This document shows positions 1 through 9,982 of a DNA stretch of 36,243 bases, piece by piece. Below the pieces are notes generated by a model. It did not search any database and was not told where the DNA came from. It was given only the letters and a program-made list of their open reading frames with translations. The stretch comes from Paenibacillus phytorum (lineage in GTDB: Bacteria > Bacillota > Bacilli > Paenibacillales > NBRC-103111). The DNA lies in the NCBI RefSeq assembly GCF_013141715.1, contig NZ_WHOA01000167.1, forward strand, positions 1 to 36,243. The letters are read 5' to 3'. How positions within the stretch are numbered: position 1 is the first letter of the stretch; each line of letters starts with the position of its first letter. The translations under genes and the position numbers were made by a program.

Positions 1-3000
1 GATTGGCATTCGGATCGATTGCTATCGCATTAGCCGTGTCGATCGCCGACTGTAATTGCGCTTTGGCTCCAATCGCATACAGGCCGTCTCCATTTCCTTC
101 CGCTGCTGCATTGTACTTAGCCTGAGCGCTTGCGATCAAAGCATTCAAAAGCGACTTGTCTACAGGTATACTTATTTGTATCGCGTAGGAGGCTCCACCG
201 ACCTGCAATTCATTCCCCTGTGCATTGGCAATCACAACATGGTCGACAGAAATTGTCGTCATATAGGTTGCCTGAGTCACAGATTTGGCCGTAAATTGGA
301 ATGAAAGCAGATCACCTTGGGCATACACGTTCGAACCCACGCCGGCAGCCACAATCCGGACTTGTCCCGGCACCTTCTCCTCTTGATCGATGACTTTAAA
401 TCCGTCTTTCAATGAGGTAACCGAATTGAACTGTAAACTCATCGGATCATAGTGAAGCGTCAAATCTTGCCCATACACTTGCTGGTAAACGCTTTGCGTA
501 ACGCCGGTCAGTCCCATCGTCAGATTGAAGGTTTGGCCAGGAGTTACCTGCTGTACACCTGTCAATGTAGACTGGGGCAATGATGGTGCTGCAAGCACAG
601 TCACACTTATGCTCGTGGTCAAAGCTACATTGTTCGGGTTTACCACACCTGCCGGCAGGGTTACGGTTCCATTTACACTAAACGTCTGTGATGTCTTTTG
701 GGCTGGATCATAGCTCGATGACTCAACATTCCATGCCACGTTGGCATTCACGCTTCCTGTATCGGTGACCAGTGCTACGGTTGCAGGCAGGCCAAGGGCG
801 TCCGTTGTCTTCGCCGTTCCGTTAGCCAGCCCGGTAATGTCAGCTGGTGCTGTTATTCCCACAAGTATCGGCACATTCTGGCCGCTAATCGTAATCGTTG
901 TGGATCCTTGCGCTCCTTGCAAGCCGCTGTTGTCAATGGCTCCCGCAACCACTTTCACGGTCCCGTCTTTTTTAGCCAAAAGCAGTCCATTGGCATCAAT
1001 AGACGCTTTATCCGTCGCTGTGACACCATCGGCTTCGAAAACGCTCCATGCTATACGATAATTTGAACCAGCGGGCTGAACATCAGCCTGCATTTGCAGG
1101 GTGCCGTTCTTTGCAGTGATCGCATTCGCACCACCCTCGCCACTTACAGTGATTGATTTAACCAGTGCTTGACCGCTAATCGCAATCGTAGTGGATCCTT
1201 GCACGCCGCTGCCGTCAGTGGCTGCCGCAACCACTTTCACGGTCCCGTCTTTTTTAGCCGAAAGCAATCCATTGGCATCAATAGATGCTTTATCCGTCGC
1301 TGTGACACCATCGGCTTCGTAGACGTTCCATGTTACACTACTTTTTGCATTGGCAGGCAGAACAGCAGCCTGCATTTGCAATGTGCCATTCTTGACAGTG
1401 ATCGCATTCGCACCTCCTGCGCCATTTACGGAGATCGATTCAACTGGATTCATTACTTGCTGCACTTGGCGTTGGGTTAACGCGCTGCCATATACGCGAA
1501 CGTCGTCGAGAGATCCTTTGAAACTTTCGCCGCCACCTCCTTGTACAGCTCCCATCACGACAACAGCAGTCGATGTTTTTAGTGTTCCGACGTTGGTGCT
1601 ATTGCTGGCTACTTGAACACCATCCACATAGATCTTTAATCCTGTATTTTTATCGTAAGCTGCTGCATAATGATGCCAATTGTTATCTTTGTATGTCGAC
1701 CAATTACTAAAAGGAGCAGCTACATAACTGCCTGCACTTGAGGGCCAATATGCGGCACGCGGGGCTCCAGAAGCAGCAGACAACTGCAAGGCCGTGAAAT
1801 GCCCATCATGGCGGTAGACATTTTCGTTGGTGAAAGCTCCATTTGGTTCAGTAGTTTTGAACCAAAACATCACGGTCTGTCCATCCGTTGGATTCAATTT
1901 CGCAGATGGAAACTCAACACGTTGATTAAGAGTAGAACCCATATTCAAAGAAATTGCTCCGCCGAACTTTCCAGCGGTCCAAGTCGGGTTGTTATACGCA
2001 GTTCCCGTGATACCGTTAGCTGAGGAATCGGCTACGGTCGTCCCAGCAGTTTCGTCGAACTTCCACCAGGCTAAAGGTTCCGGTAAATCAGGAACATAGC
2101 CGCCGCCCGTTAAGGAGGGAGAAGAGTCAGAGGTAGCCGAAACATTTCCGCTATCCACAGCCATTACTTTATAATAGTAGGTACCTTTATTGTTTAACGT
2201 ATCCGTATATGTCAGCTTTGTACCTATGACTTGCCCCAAATAGTTGGTATAGTCCGGTACGAAATCACTCGACAAGCTTCTATAAATTTTGTAAGTAGCA
2301 ATTTGACCGCTTGTAGACGCATTCCAAGTTACGCTAACCTGATTGGCCGAGATATTAACCATTGTAGCTTGTACATTGGTTGGCGCATTAGCAACGCTAA
2401 TCGAGCTTATTTGCAGTTCGTCAATTGCTACCTTAGCATTACCGAAAAGATGTCCTGTTCCGTCTGCGCCCAATTTCGTGGAAAACCCGGAATCAATCGT
2501 TCCTACATTGTTTGAAAGATCAACGCTGGCTATCAATACTCCATCTTTGTAGAAATCGGCGTATTTGTCATACGATCGGTCATGGGATATGGCAATATAA
2601 TGCCAGTTGCCATCCGCTACGTTTGCAATGACGTAATCGAGCGGTGCGCTGCCTAAAGTCTTATAGTTCCAATGTAACCCGCCGTTCTCAAGCCCGACAG
2701 ACCAACCTGTGCTAGTAGGATCGGATCCGTCTTTATTGGAAATGATCATTCGATTATCTATCGTTGCCGATGAGTTTATCCAGAACGATAAATCAAAATT
2801 AGCAGCATACCCGAATTGGGGATGGATTAGATCCAGATATTGACCCGGCGCATCAAAGAGCAGTGCATTGCCGACCTCGCCGGGAACAAATGCCGGGGTT
2901 CCGTAGACGGCTGCATGAACATTCCTTGCTATATCGAACATATTATTCTCAAAGCTCATTTTTAGAATGGCCGATTTATTGCCCGCGCTGTCGTCTACCG

Positions 3001-4348
3001 AGACGATACAAGTGTCTGTAAAGTTTCCGTCTTCGGTTTTAACCGTAATGATAGCAAAACCGGGATTCAGTCCTTCAACAATGGCATCGGTTCCTTCTGG
3101 CACACCCGTTACACCTACGATCGCCGGGTCACTGGATGACCAAATCAAGTTTTGATTCGTTGCCATTGCCGGGGATAGGATCGCATGAAGATTGGCCTTC
3201 TGGCTTTGCCGAATTTCAAGCGTAGATGAGTCCAATTTGACCTGGGTGACCGGGTTCGACGGACCGGTGACCGTAACGTTCGCAACCGCCATGAATCCTC
3301 CATCGGCCGTGGTTACGGTGATATTCGTTGTCCCCCCGGAAACTGCCGACACAACGGCTGTTCCATTCGGTCCGACTGAAACGGACGCAACGAACGGATT
3401 GCTGCTTTTCCATGTCACATTCGAATTATCCGGATTAGACGGAGCAATAATGGCATTAAGCTGAGTCGTTTCCCCTTTATTTAAGGTTACAACCGGTTTA
3501 TCGACGGAAACCCCTGAGACAAATACTTGCCCTTCTCTGTATAAACTCATCGCTTCATCAGCCGTTACGGCTTTTCTAAACATTCTCATCTCATCGAGGA
3601 GGACGTTGGTTTTGCCTAAGAACTGGCCTTTTCCATTGACTCCGATTTTTGGCGTAAATGGAGTGTCAATTTCCCCCATGATCGAGCTGATATCGTAAGA
3701 TGAGATTGCGACGCCGTCCCGATAAAATGTGGCCATTCCATCCCGTTTGTACGAAACAATCACATGATGCCACCCGTTATCGACAACACCATTCATATTC
3801 ATGACCAAACCCGGATTGCCGGAAGTGGTGTACTTGGATCTGATTACGTTTCCTGCAACGGAAATATTCCAGCCATTGTTCGCTCCTGTGCTCGAATCCA
3901 TGTTTGAGATAATGGATGTTTCCACATTATCCGTTGTTGGAATTTTCGTCCAAAAAGCAATGGTAAAATCCGTGTATCTCCCAAAATTATTAAATTGATC
4001 CGAGTTGCCAAGATCCAAATAAGTGGCATCGGTTACGCTGGACGCACCAAACTGAAGCGCTTTGCCAAATTTGCCGGGTACATAAACAGGAGCAGGCCCG
4101 TTAACTTTGACACTTGTGTTGTAGAGAGAACTATCGGTTACATTGTCATCGAAACTCAAATGCAGCAATTCTTCCGGGTTGCTCGCATTCGTCGACGTAA
4201 TCGTCCCATTTGTAGAGGCGTTAGCGGCAGCGATGAAAGATGAAGCGAATCCGTTGAAGATCAACATGATGATCGCAAGACAACTGATTAGACGCACCCG
4301 TTTTCGGTATCCTTTTTTGAATAACAACACGTTTTGTAAGGAAACCAT
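1..4348 (-). CDS. Giant secreted LamG/Ig-like/FnIII/cohesin protein, partial
   Basis: An open frame starts at 4348 (ATG, preceded by GAGAGGGG) and stays open to the window edge, so at least 1449 residues are visible and the C-terminus is missing. The N-terminus has a basic stretch, a hydrophobic core (residues about 20-35) and an Ala-rich cleavage region, which marks it as secreted. Domains in order, approximate residues: LamG/concanavalin-like 60-275, Ig-like BIG2 278-360, BIG2 366-458, LamG 460-650, fibronectin III 653-750, LamG 758-956, two nearly identical BIG2 copies 967-1160, a Big_4-like domain 1163-1250, a cohesin-like domain 1268-1392, then a helical stretch resembling FIVAR/sugar-binding spacers. 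Such proteins usually bind or process polysaccharides at the cell surface. No catalytic domain is visible in this part; one may follow beyond the edge. It starts only 18 bases after the RND gene stop, so it is probably cotranscribed with it. Confidence 0.85.
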   Translation of the reverse strand, partial: MVSLQNVLLFKKGYRKRVRLISCLAIIMLIFNGFASSFIAAANASTNGTITSTNASNPEELLHLSFDDNVTDSSLYNTSVKVNGPAPVYVPGKFGKALQFGASSVTDATYLDLGNSDQFNNFGRYTDFTIAFWTKIPTTDNVETSIISNMDSSTGANNGWNISVAGNVIRSKYTTSGNPGLVMNMNGVVDNGWHHVIVSYKRDGMATFYRDGVAISSYDISSIMGEIDTPFTPKIGVNGKGQFLGKTNVLLDEMRMFRKAVTADEAMSLYREGQVFVSGVSVDKPVVTLNKGETTQLNAIIAPSNPDNSNVTWKSSNPFVASVSVGPNGTAVVSAVSGGTTNITVTTADGGFMAVANVTVTGPSNPVTQVKLDSSTLEIRQSQKANLHAILSPAMATNQNLIWSSSDPAIVGVTGVPEGTDAIVEGLNPGFAIITVKTEDGNFTDTCIVSVDDSAGNKSAILKMSFENNMFDIARNVHAAVYGTPAFVPGEVGNALLFDAPGQYLDLIHPQFGYAANFDLSFWINSSATIDNRMIISNKDGSDPTSTGWSVGLENGGLHWNYKTLGSAPLDYVIANVADGNWHYIAISHDRSYDKYADFYKDGVLIASVDLSNNVGTIDSGFSTKLGADGTGHLFGNAKVAIDELQISSISVANAPTNVQATMVNISANQVSVTWNASTSGQIATYKIYRSLSSDFVPDYTNYLGQVIGTKLTYTDTLNNKGTYYYKVMAVDSGNVSATSDSSPSLTGGGYVPDLPEPLAWWKFDETAGTTVADSSANGITGTAYNNPTWTAGKFGGAISLNMGSTLNQRVEFPSAKLNPTDGQTVMFWFKTTEPNGAFTNENVYRHDGHFTALQLSAASGAPRAAYWPSSAGSYVAAPFSNWSTYKDNNWHHYAAAYDKNTGLKIYVDGVQVASNSTNVGTLKTSTAVVVMGAVQGGGGESFKGSLDDVRVYGSALTQRQVQQVMNPVESISVNGAGGANAITVKNGTLQMQAAVLPANAKSSVTWNVYEADGVTATDKASIDANGLLSAKKDGTVKVVAAATDGSGVQGSTTIAISGQALVKSITVSGEGGANAITAKNGTLQMQADVQPAGSNYRIAWSVFEADGVTATDKASIDANGLLLAKKDGTVKVVAGAIDNSGLQGAQGSTTITISGQNVPILVGITAPADITGLANGTAKTTDALGLPATVALVTDTGSVNANVAWNVESSSYDPAQKTSQTFSVNGTVTLPAGVVNPNNVALTTSISVTVLAAPSLPQSTLTGVQQVTPGQTFNLTMGLTGVTQSVYQQVYGQDLTLHYDPMSLQFNSVTSLKDGFKVIDQEEKVPGQVRIVAAGVGSNVYAQGDLLSFQFTAKSVTQATYMTTISVDHVVIANAQGNELQVGGASYAIQISIPVDKSLLNALIASAQAKYNAAAEGNGDGLYAIGAKAQLQSAIDTANAIAIDPNAN
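889..1452 (-). repeat. Tandem duplicated BIG2 domain units
   Basis: Two consecutive Ig-like units are almost identical in DNA. The stretch beginning at 947 recurs at 1229 (282-base period) for about 90 bases with only a few substitutions. The first unit carries an extra 9 bases near 915. Both encode the series from the residues Ala-Ile-Thr to the Lys-Asp-Gly-Thr strand of a BIG2 fold. The high DNA identity indicates a recent in-frame duplication within the giant secreted protein. Confidence 0.75.
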
Positions 4349-4366
4349 GTTGGCATCCCCTCTCTT

Positions 4367-7300
4367 CTATCCTAATTTTTTATGCATCCACTTATAAATG
4401 ACAGGAATAACAATCAAACTAATGAATGTTGAACTGAGCATCCCGCCCACAACCACGACCCCAAGAGTTTGGGAAATGACCGTATCCGTTCTCGAAGAAA
4501 GCGCCAGTGGAAGCAACGTCAAAATCGTCGCGAACGCTGTCATCAGGATAGGACGCACTCGGGACATCGTCCCCTGTAGAATAGCCTCTTCCGGAATCAT
4601 CCCGCTTGCCATGTTCCGCTCAATCTTATCGACGAGTACAATGCCGTTGGTGACCACAATCCCCACGAGCATTAAGATCCCGATAAATGCGGCAAGATTC
4701 CACTGCATGCCGAATACAACCATTCCCCATACCGAGCCAATGACGGATAGCGGAATGCATACGAGTACCGAGAGAGGAGCCTTCCATCCCCGAAAGACCG
4801 TACTCACAATCAGGAGAACGAGAATAACCGAAATCGACAAGGCTATAGCCATTTCCATGATCATTTGTTGTACCTGTCCGGAGATCCCTCCGAACGAATA
4901 GCTCACTCCTCTTGGAAGCGTTAATCCTTCAAGAAGACTTTGCGTTTGGCTGGTCACCTTCTCCACATCGTTGGATACAATATTGGCTGTAACCACTGCA
5001 AAAGGTTGACCGTCCCGATCACGATATACGGATAGTTCGTTGTTTGGAGCGAGAGAAGTAAGCTGCTGTAAGCTGATGGTATGCCCATCCCTGGATTGGA
5101 ACGTTTCACTCGATAATAAAGCCAGGACGTCCTTCCCGGATTGTTTGGAGGCAGCATCGAGATCCGTGTTGATGATCAATGGTATACGTTGATCGCCTGC
5201 GGCTATATCTATCCTTGTTCCCTGGGATACATACGGCTGAATCCTATTTAGAATGTCCTCTACTTTGATCCCATTGCGTTTGATTTGATCTTCGTTAAGA
5301 GATAAGTGGTAGGCGGGACCGCTTTCCGTATCATTCTCAGCCCCTTCTACACTAAGTCCCGGTACTAACGCCAGTTTATTACGAATATTCAGTGCTACCG
5401 TATCGAGTTCATTGGCGCTTGCTCCTGTGATGACGATCTTTAACAACGAATCATCGCCTGCTATGTTCCGATTCGTCACTGTAAACCGGGCTGCGCTTTT
5501 CAGATTCCATAGTTTTTTATTAAGTTCCGTTACAACGGTGTCCAGATTAGCGTTTGCTTTTAAATTGGCTATGAGATTGGCTTCCTTTGATGACTGGATC
5601 CATCCTCCCCCTTCGTCAAATACATCGTCGAACATCGGAATAAAGGAGGACCCTATGGTTGCAGAAAAAGTGGCGATTTGCGGATCCGATTTCAAAAGAT
5701 CCTCGACCCTTTTCACTTCGGTATCAACGGCCTGACCAGAACTCTTCTCCGGTAATGCTACCTTGATCGAGATTGCGCCCGGACCGCTTGCAGGGAGAAA
5801 ATTCACAGGAAGAAAGATGGCCTGAGCAATCGTACCGATAAATATAACAACAACCAAACCCACAACCCGTTTTTTTCTTGGAAAAGCCCATTGCAGGATT
5901 CGTTTCACAAGGGGCTCAGCCGTACGGGCATTCACTCGAAAATCTTTCCACCAGAGATGGGCAAGAGCCGGAATGACAACAATCGAAACCAAAAGCGAGA
6001 CGATCAACGCAATGACGACTGTCCAAGCGAAAGACGCAAAGCTGGATTGAACGATTCCTCCCACCAGCAGGATAGGGAGAAACACGACGATCGTCGTCGC
6101 CGTCGACGACACAATGGCGGGCATCATTTCGCGAACCGCTCCAGCCAAGTGATGAAGATACACTTTTCGATCCGACTCTTGGATTCTTCGATACATATTG
6201 TCAACAATGACGATCGAATCATCCACGACTCTTCCCATTGCAACTACCAATCCGGATACGGTAAGGATGTTCAAGCTGATTCCCATCCCTTTCAACAGAG
6301 CGGTCGTTGCCAACAGGCATATGGGTAGGGAGATGGCGATCAATAGCGTCGCCCGGACATTTCGAAGGAACAACAGAACACTAAGCATCGAAAACAGACA
6401 ACCTAGCAGTCCTTCACGAATTAGCCCTTTAAGCGATGCCTGAATATCTTCAGCGTGATCGAAGGGGATCGAAAGCTGAATACCGCTTGGTAATGTACCC
6501 TGCAGTTCATGAACTCGTTGATGCACCCGATTCGACACATCGGTTATGTTCGACGAAGGACTCTTCAGCACGTCCAGGATGACACTTGGTTTTCCATCCA
6601 TACGAGAAATTGTCTGCAGGTCGACCATCGACGGGGAAACTTCTGCCACGGCAGAAAGAGGGATCGTCTTCCCGTCAGACCCCTGAATCCGGGTCTCGCT
6701 TAGATCTTGAGCGCTTACCCCCCAACCTGTGACTCGAACAGGAATTGTAATCTGGCTGCTAACAATCTTCCCTTGAGGAAAGTCCTTGCCGGGCGATGCC
6801 AGAGATCGTTTGACATCATCCAAGGTGAACCCCATCTTCTCCAGATCTTTCATCCGAATTGTCACCGCAAATCCGTTATTCCCCCCGCCGGTCACACGTA
6901 TTTCACTTACTCCCGGCACACTTTTCAACTGATTGACCAGTTCGTTTTGAAGCGAACTGCGGAGGCCATTTTCATCCGTTTGATCAGACTGGCCTGCCAG
7001 GCTAATCCTCATCATCGGGAAGGAGCTGGTGCTCACCCGAGTGACAAGAGGCTTGTCCACGCCGGAAGGAAAAGTAAGACCGGCCATAGCCTGCTTGACC
7101 TCATCTTCGGCCTTTTCCATATCATATTGAAAAGGAAAATAGAGGCTGCATAACAAACCGCCGTTGAAGGAACTGGTCTCCACCGACTCTAATCCGTTCA
7201 TGTTGCTTACCGCCTGCTCCATCACTCCCGCTAAACTGGCTTTCACTTGAGCGGCTTGATAATTGTCTGCGCGCACACTGATCATGAGCGTAGAATTATT

Positions 7301-7459
7301 GATGGGAGGGAGGTAATCGCGTTCCATCTTATAGGCGGACATCCCGCCCCAACCCATGATGAGCAAAATCGATACGACAACTAAAACCGAACGTTTCATA
7401 ACTGCTTCTATTATTGGTTGCATAATGGACCGGGCTTCTGCTTTAAGCCGGTTATTCAC
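4367..7459 (-). CDS. RND-family efflux permease (AcrB/SwrC-like)
   Basis: A 1030-residue inner-membrane permease of the hydrophobe/amphiphile efflux RND family, comparable in size to B. subtilis SwrC. It has TM1 near residues 25-45, a large porter loop, a TM bundle at about 340-490, a second porter loop, and a final TM bundle at about 860-1025. The proton-relay pair of TM4 is present in GRVVDDSIVIVDN (Asp413, Asp414). TM10 reads GIVVTNGIVLVDK, so a Thr-Asn pair stands where Gram-negative AcrB has a Lys, as in Gram-positive homologues. The start shown is GTG with a weak, very close AAAGGG. An ATG 36 bases downstream, just before TM1, is the alternative. No membrane-fusion adaptor lies on either side, which is unusual for a drug exporter. 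It sits 33 bases after the phosphoesterase gene and 18 before the giant secreted gene. The exported substrate is unknown. Confidence 0.9.
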   Translation of the reverse strand: MNNRLKAEARSIMQPIIEAVMKRSVLVVVSILLIMGWGGMSAYKMERDYLPPINNSTLMISVRADNYQAAQVKASLAGVMEQAVSNMNGLESVETSSFNGGLLCSLYFPFQYDMEKAEDEVKQAMAGLTFPSGVDKPLVTRVSTSSFPMMRISLAGQSDQTDENGLRSSLQNELVNQLKSVPGVSEIRVTGGGNNGFAVTIRMKDLEKMGFTLDDVKRSLASPGKDFPQGKIVSSQITIPVRVTGWGVSAQDLSETRIQGSDGKTIPLSAVAEVSPSMVDLQTISRMDGKPSVILDVLKSPSSNITDVSNRVHQRVHELQGTLPSGIQLSIPFDHAEDIQASLKGLIREGLLGCLFSMLSVLLFLRNVRATLLIAISLPICLLATTALLKGMGISLNILTVSGLVVAMGRVVDDSIVIVDNMYRRIQESDRKVYLHHLAGAVREMMPAIVSSTATTIVVFLPILLVGGIVQSSFASFAWTVVIALIVSLLVSIVVIPALAHLWWKDFRVNARTAEPLVKRILQWAFPRKKRVVGLVVVIFIGTIAQAIFLPVNFLPASGPGAISIKVALPEKSSGQAVDTEVKRVEDLLKSDPQIATFSATIGSSFIPMFDDVFDEGGGWIQSSKEANLIANLKANANLDTVVTELNKKLWNLKSAARFTVTNRNIAGDDSLLKIVITGASANELDTVALNIRNKLALVPGLSVEGAENDTESGPAYHLSLNEDQIKRNGIKVEDILNRIQPYVSQGTRIDIAAGDQRIPLIINTDLDAASKQSGKDVLALLSSETFQSRDGHTISLQQLTSLAPNNELSVYRDRDGQPFAVVTANIVSNDVEKVTSQTQSLLEGLTLPRGVSYSFGGISGQVQQMIMEMAIALSISVILVLLIVSTVFRGWKAPLSVLVCIPLSVIGSVWGMVVFGMQWNLAAFIGILMLVGIVVTNGIVLVDKIERNMASGMIPEEAILQGTMSRVRPILMTAFATILTLLPLALSSRTDTVISQTLGVVVVGGMLSSTFISLIVIPVIYKWMHKKLG

Positions 7460-7492
7460 GCCCTTTTATTAGTTTGAAAAGCGCCGTTGATT

Positions 7493-9982
7493 CTACCAGA
7501 GTAACTTGCCCTTCTTGCTTCCGGTGTTTTCCTCTTCTTCATTTTCGCTGCCGAAGATATGGTTCTTCGAAGCAGGCATAGGGATATCCGGTCCCTTGAT
7601 GGCCCTCCAAAGCTCCTCGCTGAGCTTCTGTTGGTCGACCATATCAGGTTCAATGGGATTCATATCATTTTCCATTGCCAAGGAAGTGGTGACCACTGGT
7701 GTCAACGCGGTGTAGGTGTTGAAGTTCGGCTTGTCCCCAAAAGAGTAGATCATCGGCATAGCAGCGGCGTCAAACTGGGTGAGCGGGCCTAGGCCTACGA
7801 GCAGCTCCATGGTACGCAGCATCGACAGTTGGCTGTATAAGTGTGAGTCGACGATGCCCCGCTGCGTGTAGGGACTGATCACCTGGGCAATCGTCCGATG
7901 TGCATCGACATGGTCAAAACCGGCCTGCGCGTCATCTTCTAGAACGAAGATCGCTGTGTCGTTCCAATACTTTGAGTGCGACACCGTGTCGACGACTTTT
8001 CCGAGCGCCAGATCATTATCCGCGACCAGTTGTTTGGCCGTTGCTGCGCCATTAGTGTGATCGCGAAGCAGGCGGATAAACTGAAAGGTTGGCATTGAAT
8101 CATTGGCCATGTTCTGCTGAAACTCCTTATTCCACTCGTTGAATCGCGTAACGTCGGAGACGTTCAGGTCGGTCATCGGGTAGTCATGATCCGTATTAGC
8201 GTTGAGCACCGGTTCGTAGGCGCCGACCTTGCCAGACGGAAGACCTACCGAGGTCCCCTTCACTAAGTGCATTCCGTAATTGCGGAAGGTCATTCCGGCC
8301 GCGGCGACCGCGTTCCACAGGTACGCGCGGTTAGGGTCCACATTTCCCCACGATGCCTGCGAGTTGATTTGTCCTTCGGAGTCGTAGACCGCGCCACTAC
8401 CGCCATAAGCCTGTGACGTGCCGAGCTGGTTGAACAGGTTCGAGTTAGCCCCGGTGCTCCAGGCCCAGCCGTTCTGACTCACCTCGCCCACTGAATAGAA
8501 GTTATCCAGGGTAACGAACTGCTGGGCGAGCTTGTGCTGGTTCGGGGTGATGTCCTGCCCAAAAAGCGTCATTGACGGGTCTCCATTGCCACGTGGCGTG
8601 CCATCGGCGTTCTTGAGGTCACCAAACACTTCGTCATAGGTACGGTTCTCCTTGACGATATAGATGATGTGTTTGATTGGCGAGCTTTCACCGGGGTTAC
8701 GCGGTATGATCGTGTTTGGCCCCCCGAAGTGCTTATCGAACCCACTCACCTTTCCGTGTTCATCGAATCCATTGTTCTCTCGCACCATCCGGGTGTACGT
8801 TTTCAACTGGGACTCGCTCGGCAACGGGATGATCGACAGGTAGCCCTGCAGCAGCCGCAACATGTAAGTATGGTTTATATTGTTGGGCCCGGTGCCCAAT
8901 CCCCTGGCGCTGGTAACGAGCAGCTTGCCGTCGGGCGTGACCTGCACGCCACTCGGATACCAGCCGGTCGGTATGAGTCCCTTGATCTGGCCGAACTCGC
9001 CTTGGTCAGAGACGTTTACCACCGCAACGTCGTTGTTGCCGGAGTTGGTGACGTACAGCGTGCCGCTGTCAGGAGACAGGGTCATGTTGGTCGGCGAGGT
9101 GCCCGTGGGCGCACCCGGGTACGGGGCCATCGAGATCGTGTTCACGACTACGTTGCTCACCGTGTCGATTACGGACACCGAGTCGCTGTCGCCGTTGGCG
9201 ACGTACAATCGGTTCCGCTTCGCGTCCAGCAGTAGGCTATTCGGGTGGGTGCCTACGGTGAGCTTGCTGCTTTGCGGGGTTAGCGTAAGACCGTTAACGA
9301 AGAAGACCGACAGCGTATTCTCGGCCTGATTGCTAACGTAGGCCGTGTGTCCGTCTGCCGATAATGCCACGCCATACGGGTATTCACCCGTTGGTGCCGT
9401 CGCAATGCTGCCCGAGGCGACGTCTACCGCGACGAGCGTTTTCTTATACGCGCCGGACACATACAGGGTCTTGTCGTCCGGTGAGACCGCCACACCCTGC
9501 GGGTACGTACCGCCTGGCAGCGTCAGCGTTTTCTGTTGCGTCAGCTTACTGGTGACGCTATTCCAACCGAAGACGATCACCGAGTTCATGTTCGCCGTCG
9601 CCAGGTACACGCGACTGCCGTCGTGGCTGAATGCTAGACCGGGTGCCACCCCCTGACCCGTCCCGGAAAGCTCAATCTCCTGGATGAGGCCGCCGTCCTT
9701 GGCGTCCAACACCTGCACCGCCTGTTTGTCGTTGCCATTTTTGATAATGTCTGGAACCAAAACCGCTTTACCGTCAGGTGAGAGCACGGCATTAGCCGGG
9801 AAGAAGCCCGCAGGCTTTTGTATGCCCACAGGCGTTACATGCCAGCCGTTGGGTGTGTAGGCAGTGCCATCTGTCTGGGGTCCTGCCACCTTATTATAGG
9901 CGGCATAAGCGGTTCCTGTTCCCATTACGCATGTGGCTAAGGCGGCAATGGCCAATTTAGTACGCAATCTCTTATTCTTCAT
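7493..9982 (-). CDS. Secreted YVTN beta-propeller plus phosphoesterase (PF04185-type)
   Basis: An 829-residue exported protein. The signal peptide spans about residues 1-27 (Lys/Arg-rich start, hydrophobic core, TAYA cleavage region). Residues 50-385 hold YVTN/YncE-type blades with repeated SPD or SADG turns and LYV strands. Residues 437-770 are a phosphoesterase domain of the acid phosphatase/phospholipase C superfamily, with the entry motif ENRTYDEVFGD at 445-455 and the metal-binding motif DDAQAGFDHVDAHR at 683-696. Proteins with this architecture are annotated as bifunctional YncE family/alkaline phosphatase family proteins; the true substrate is rarely known. The start follows GGAGGAGAAATAGG. 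It is the first gene of the set running to position 1. Third positions are much richer in G and C than in neighbours, which suggests acquisition from a higher-GC donor. Confidence 0.88.
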   Translation of the reverse strand: MKNKRLRTKLAIAALATCVMGTGTAYAAYNKVAGPQTDGTAYTPNGWHVTPVGIQKPAGFFPANAVLSPDGKAVLVPDIIKNGNDKQAVQVLDAKDGGLIQEIELSGTGQGVAPGLAFSHDGSRVYLATANMNSVIVFGWNSVTSKLTQQKTLTLPGGTYPQGVAVSPDDKTLYVSGAYKKTLVAVDVASGSIATAPTGEYPYGVALSADGHTAYVSNQAENTLSVFFVNGLTLTPQSSKLTVGTHPNSLLLDAKRNRLYVANGDSDSVSVIDTVSNVVVNTISMAPYPGAPTGTSPTNMTLSPDSGTLYVTNSGNNDVAVVNVSDQGEFGQIKGLIPTGWYPSGVQVTPDGKLLVTSARGLGTGPNNINHTYMLRLLQGYLSIIPLPSESQLKTYTRMVRENNGFDEHGKVSGFDKHFGGPNTIIPRNPGESSPIKHIIYIVKENRTYDEVFGDLKNADGTPRGNGDPSMTLFGQDITPNQHKLAQQFVTLDNFYSVGEVSQNGWAWSTGANSNLFNQLGTSQAYGGSGAVYDSEGQINSQASWGNVDPNRAYLWNAVAAAGMTFRNYGMHLVKGTSVGLPSGKVGAYEPVLNANTDHDYPMTDLNVSDVTRFNEWNKEFQQNMANDSMPTFQFIRLLRDHTNGAATAKQLVADNDLALGKVVDTVSHSKYWNDTAIFVLEDDAQAGFDHVDAHRTIAQVISPYTQRGIVDSHLYSQLSMLRTMELLVGLGPLTQFDAAAMPMIYSFGDKPNFNTYTALTPVVTTSLAMENDMNPIEPDMVDQQKLSEELWRAIKGPDIPMPASKNHIFGSENEEEENTGSKKGKLLW

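Noticed and set aside
4398..4901. 167-codon plus-strand open frame
   Set aside because: Antisense to the conserved C-terminal membrane part of the RND permease; no start signal.
8669..9329. Two long plus-strand open frames (188 and 149 codons)
   Set aside because: They are antisense to the YVTN-phosphoesterase gene, whose high GC reduces stop codons; composition is Val/Arg/His-rich without motifs.
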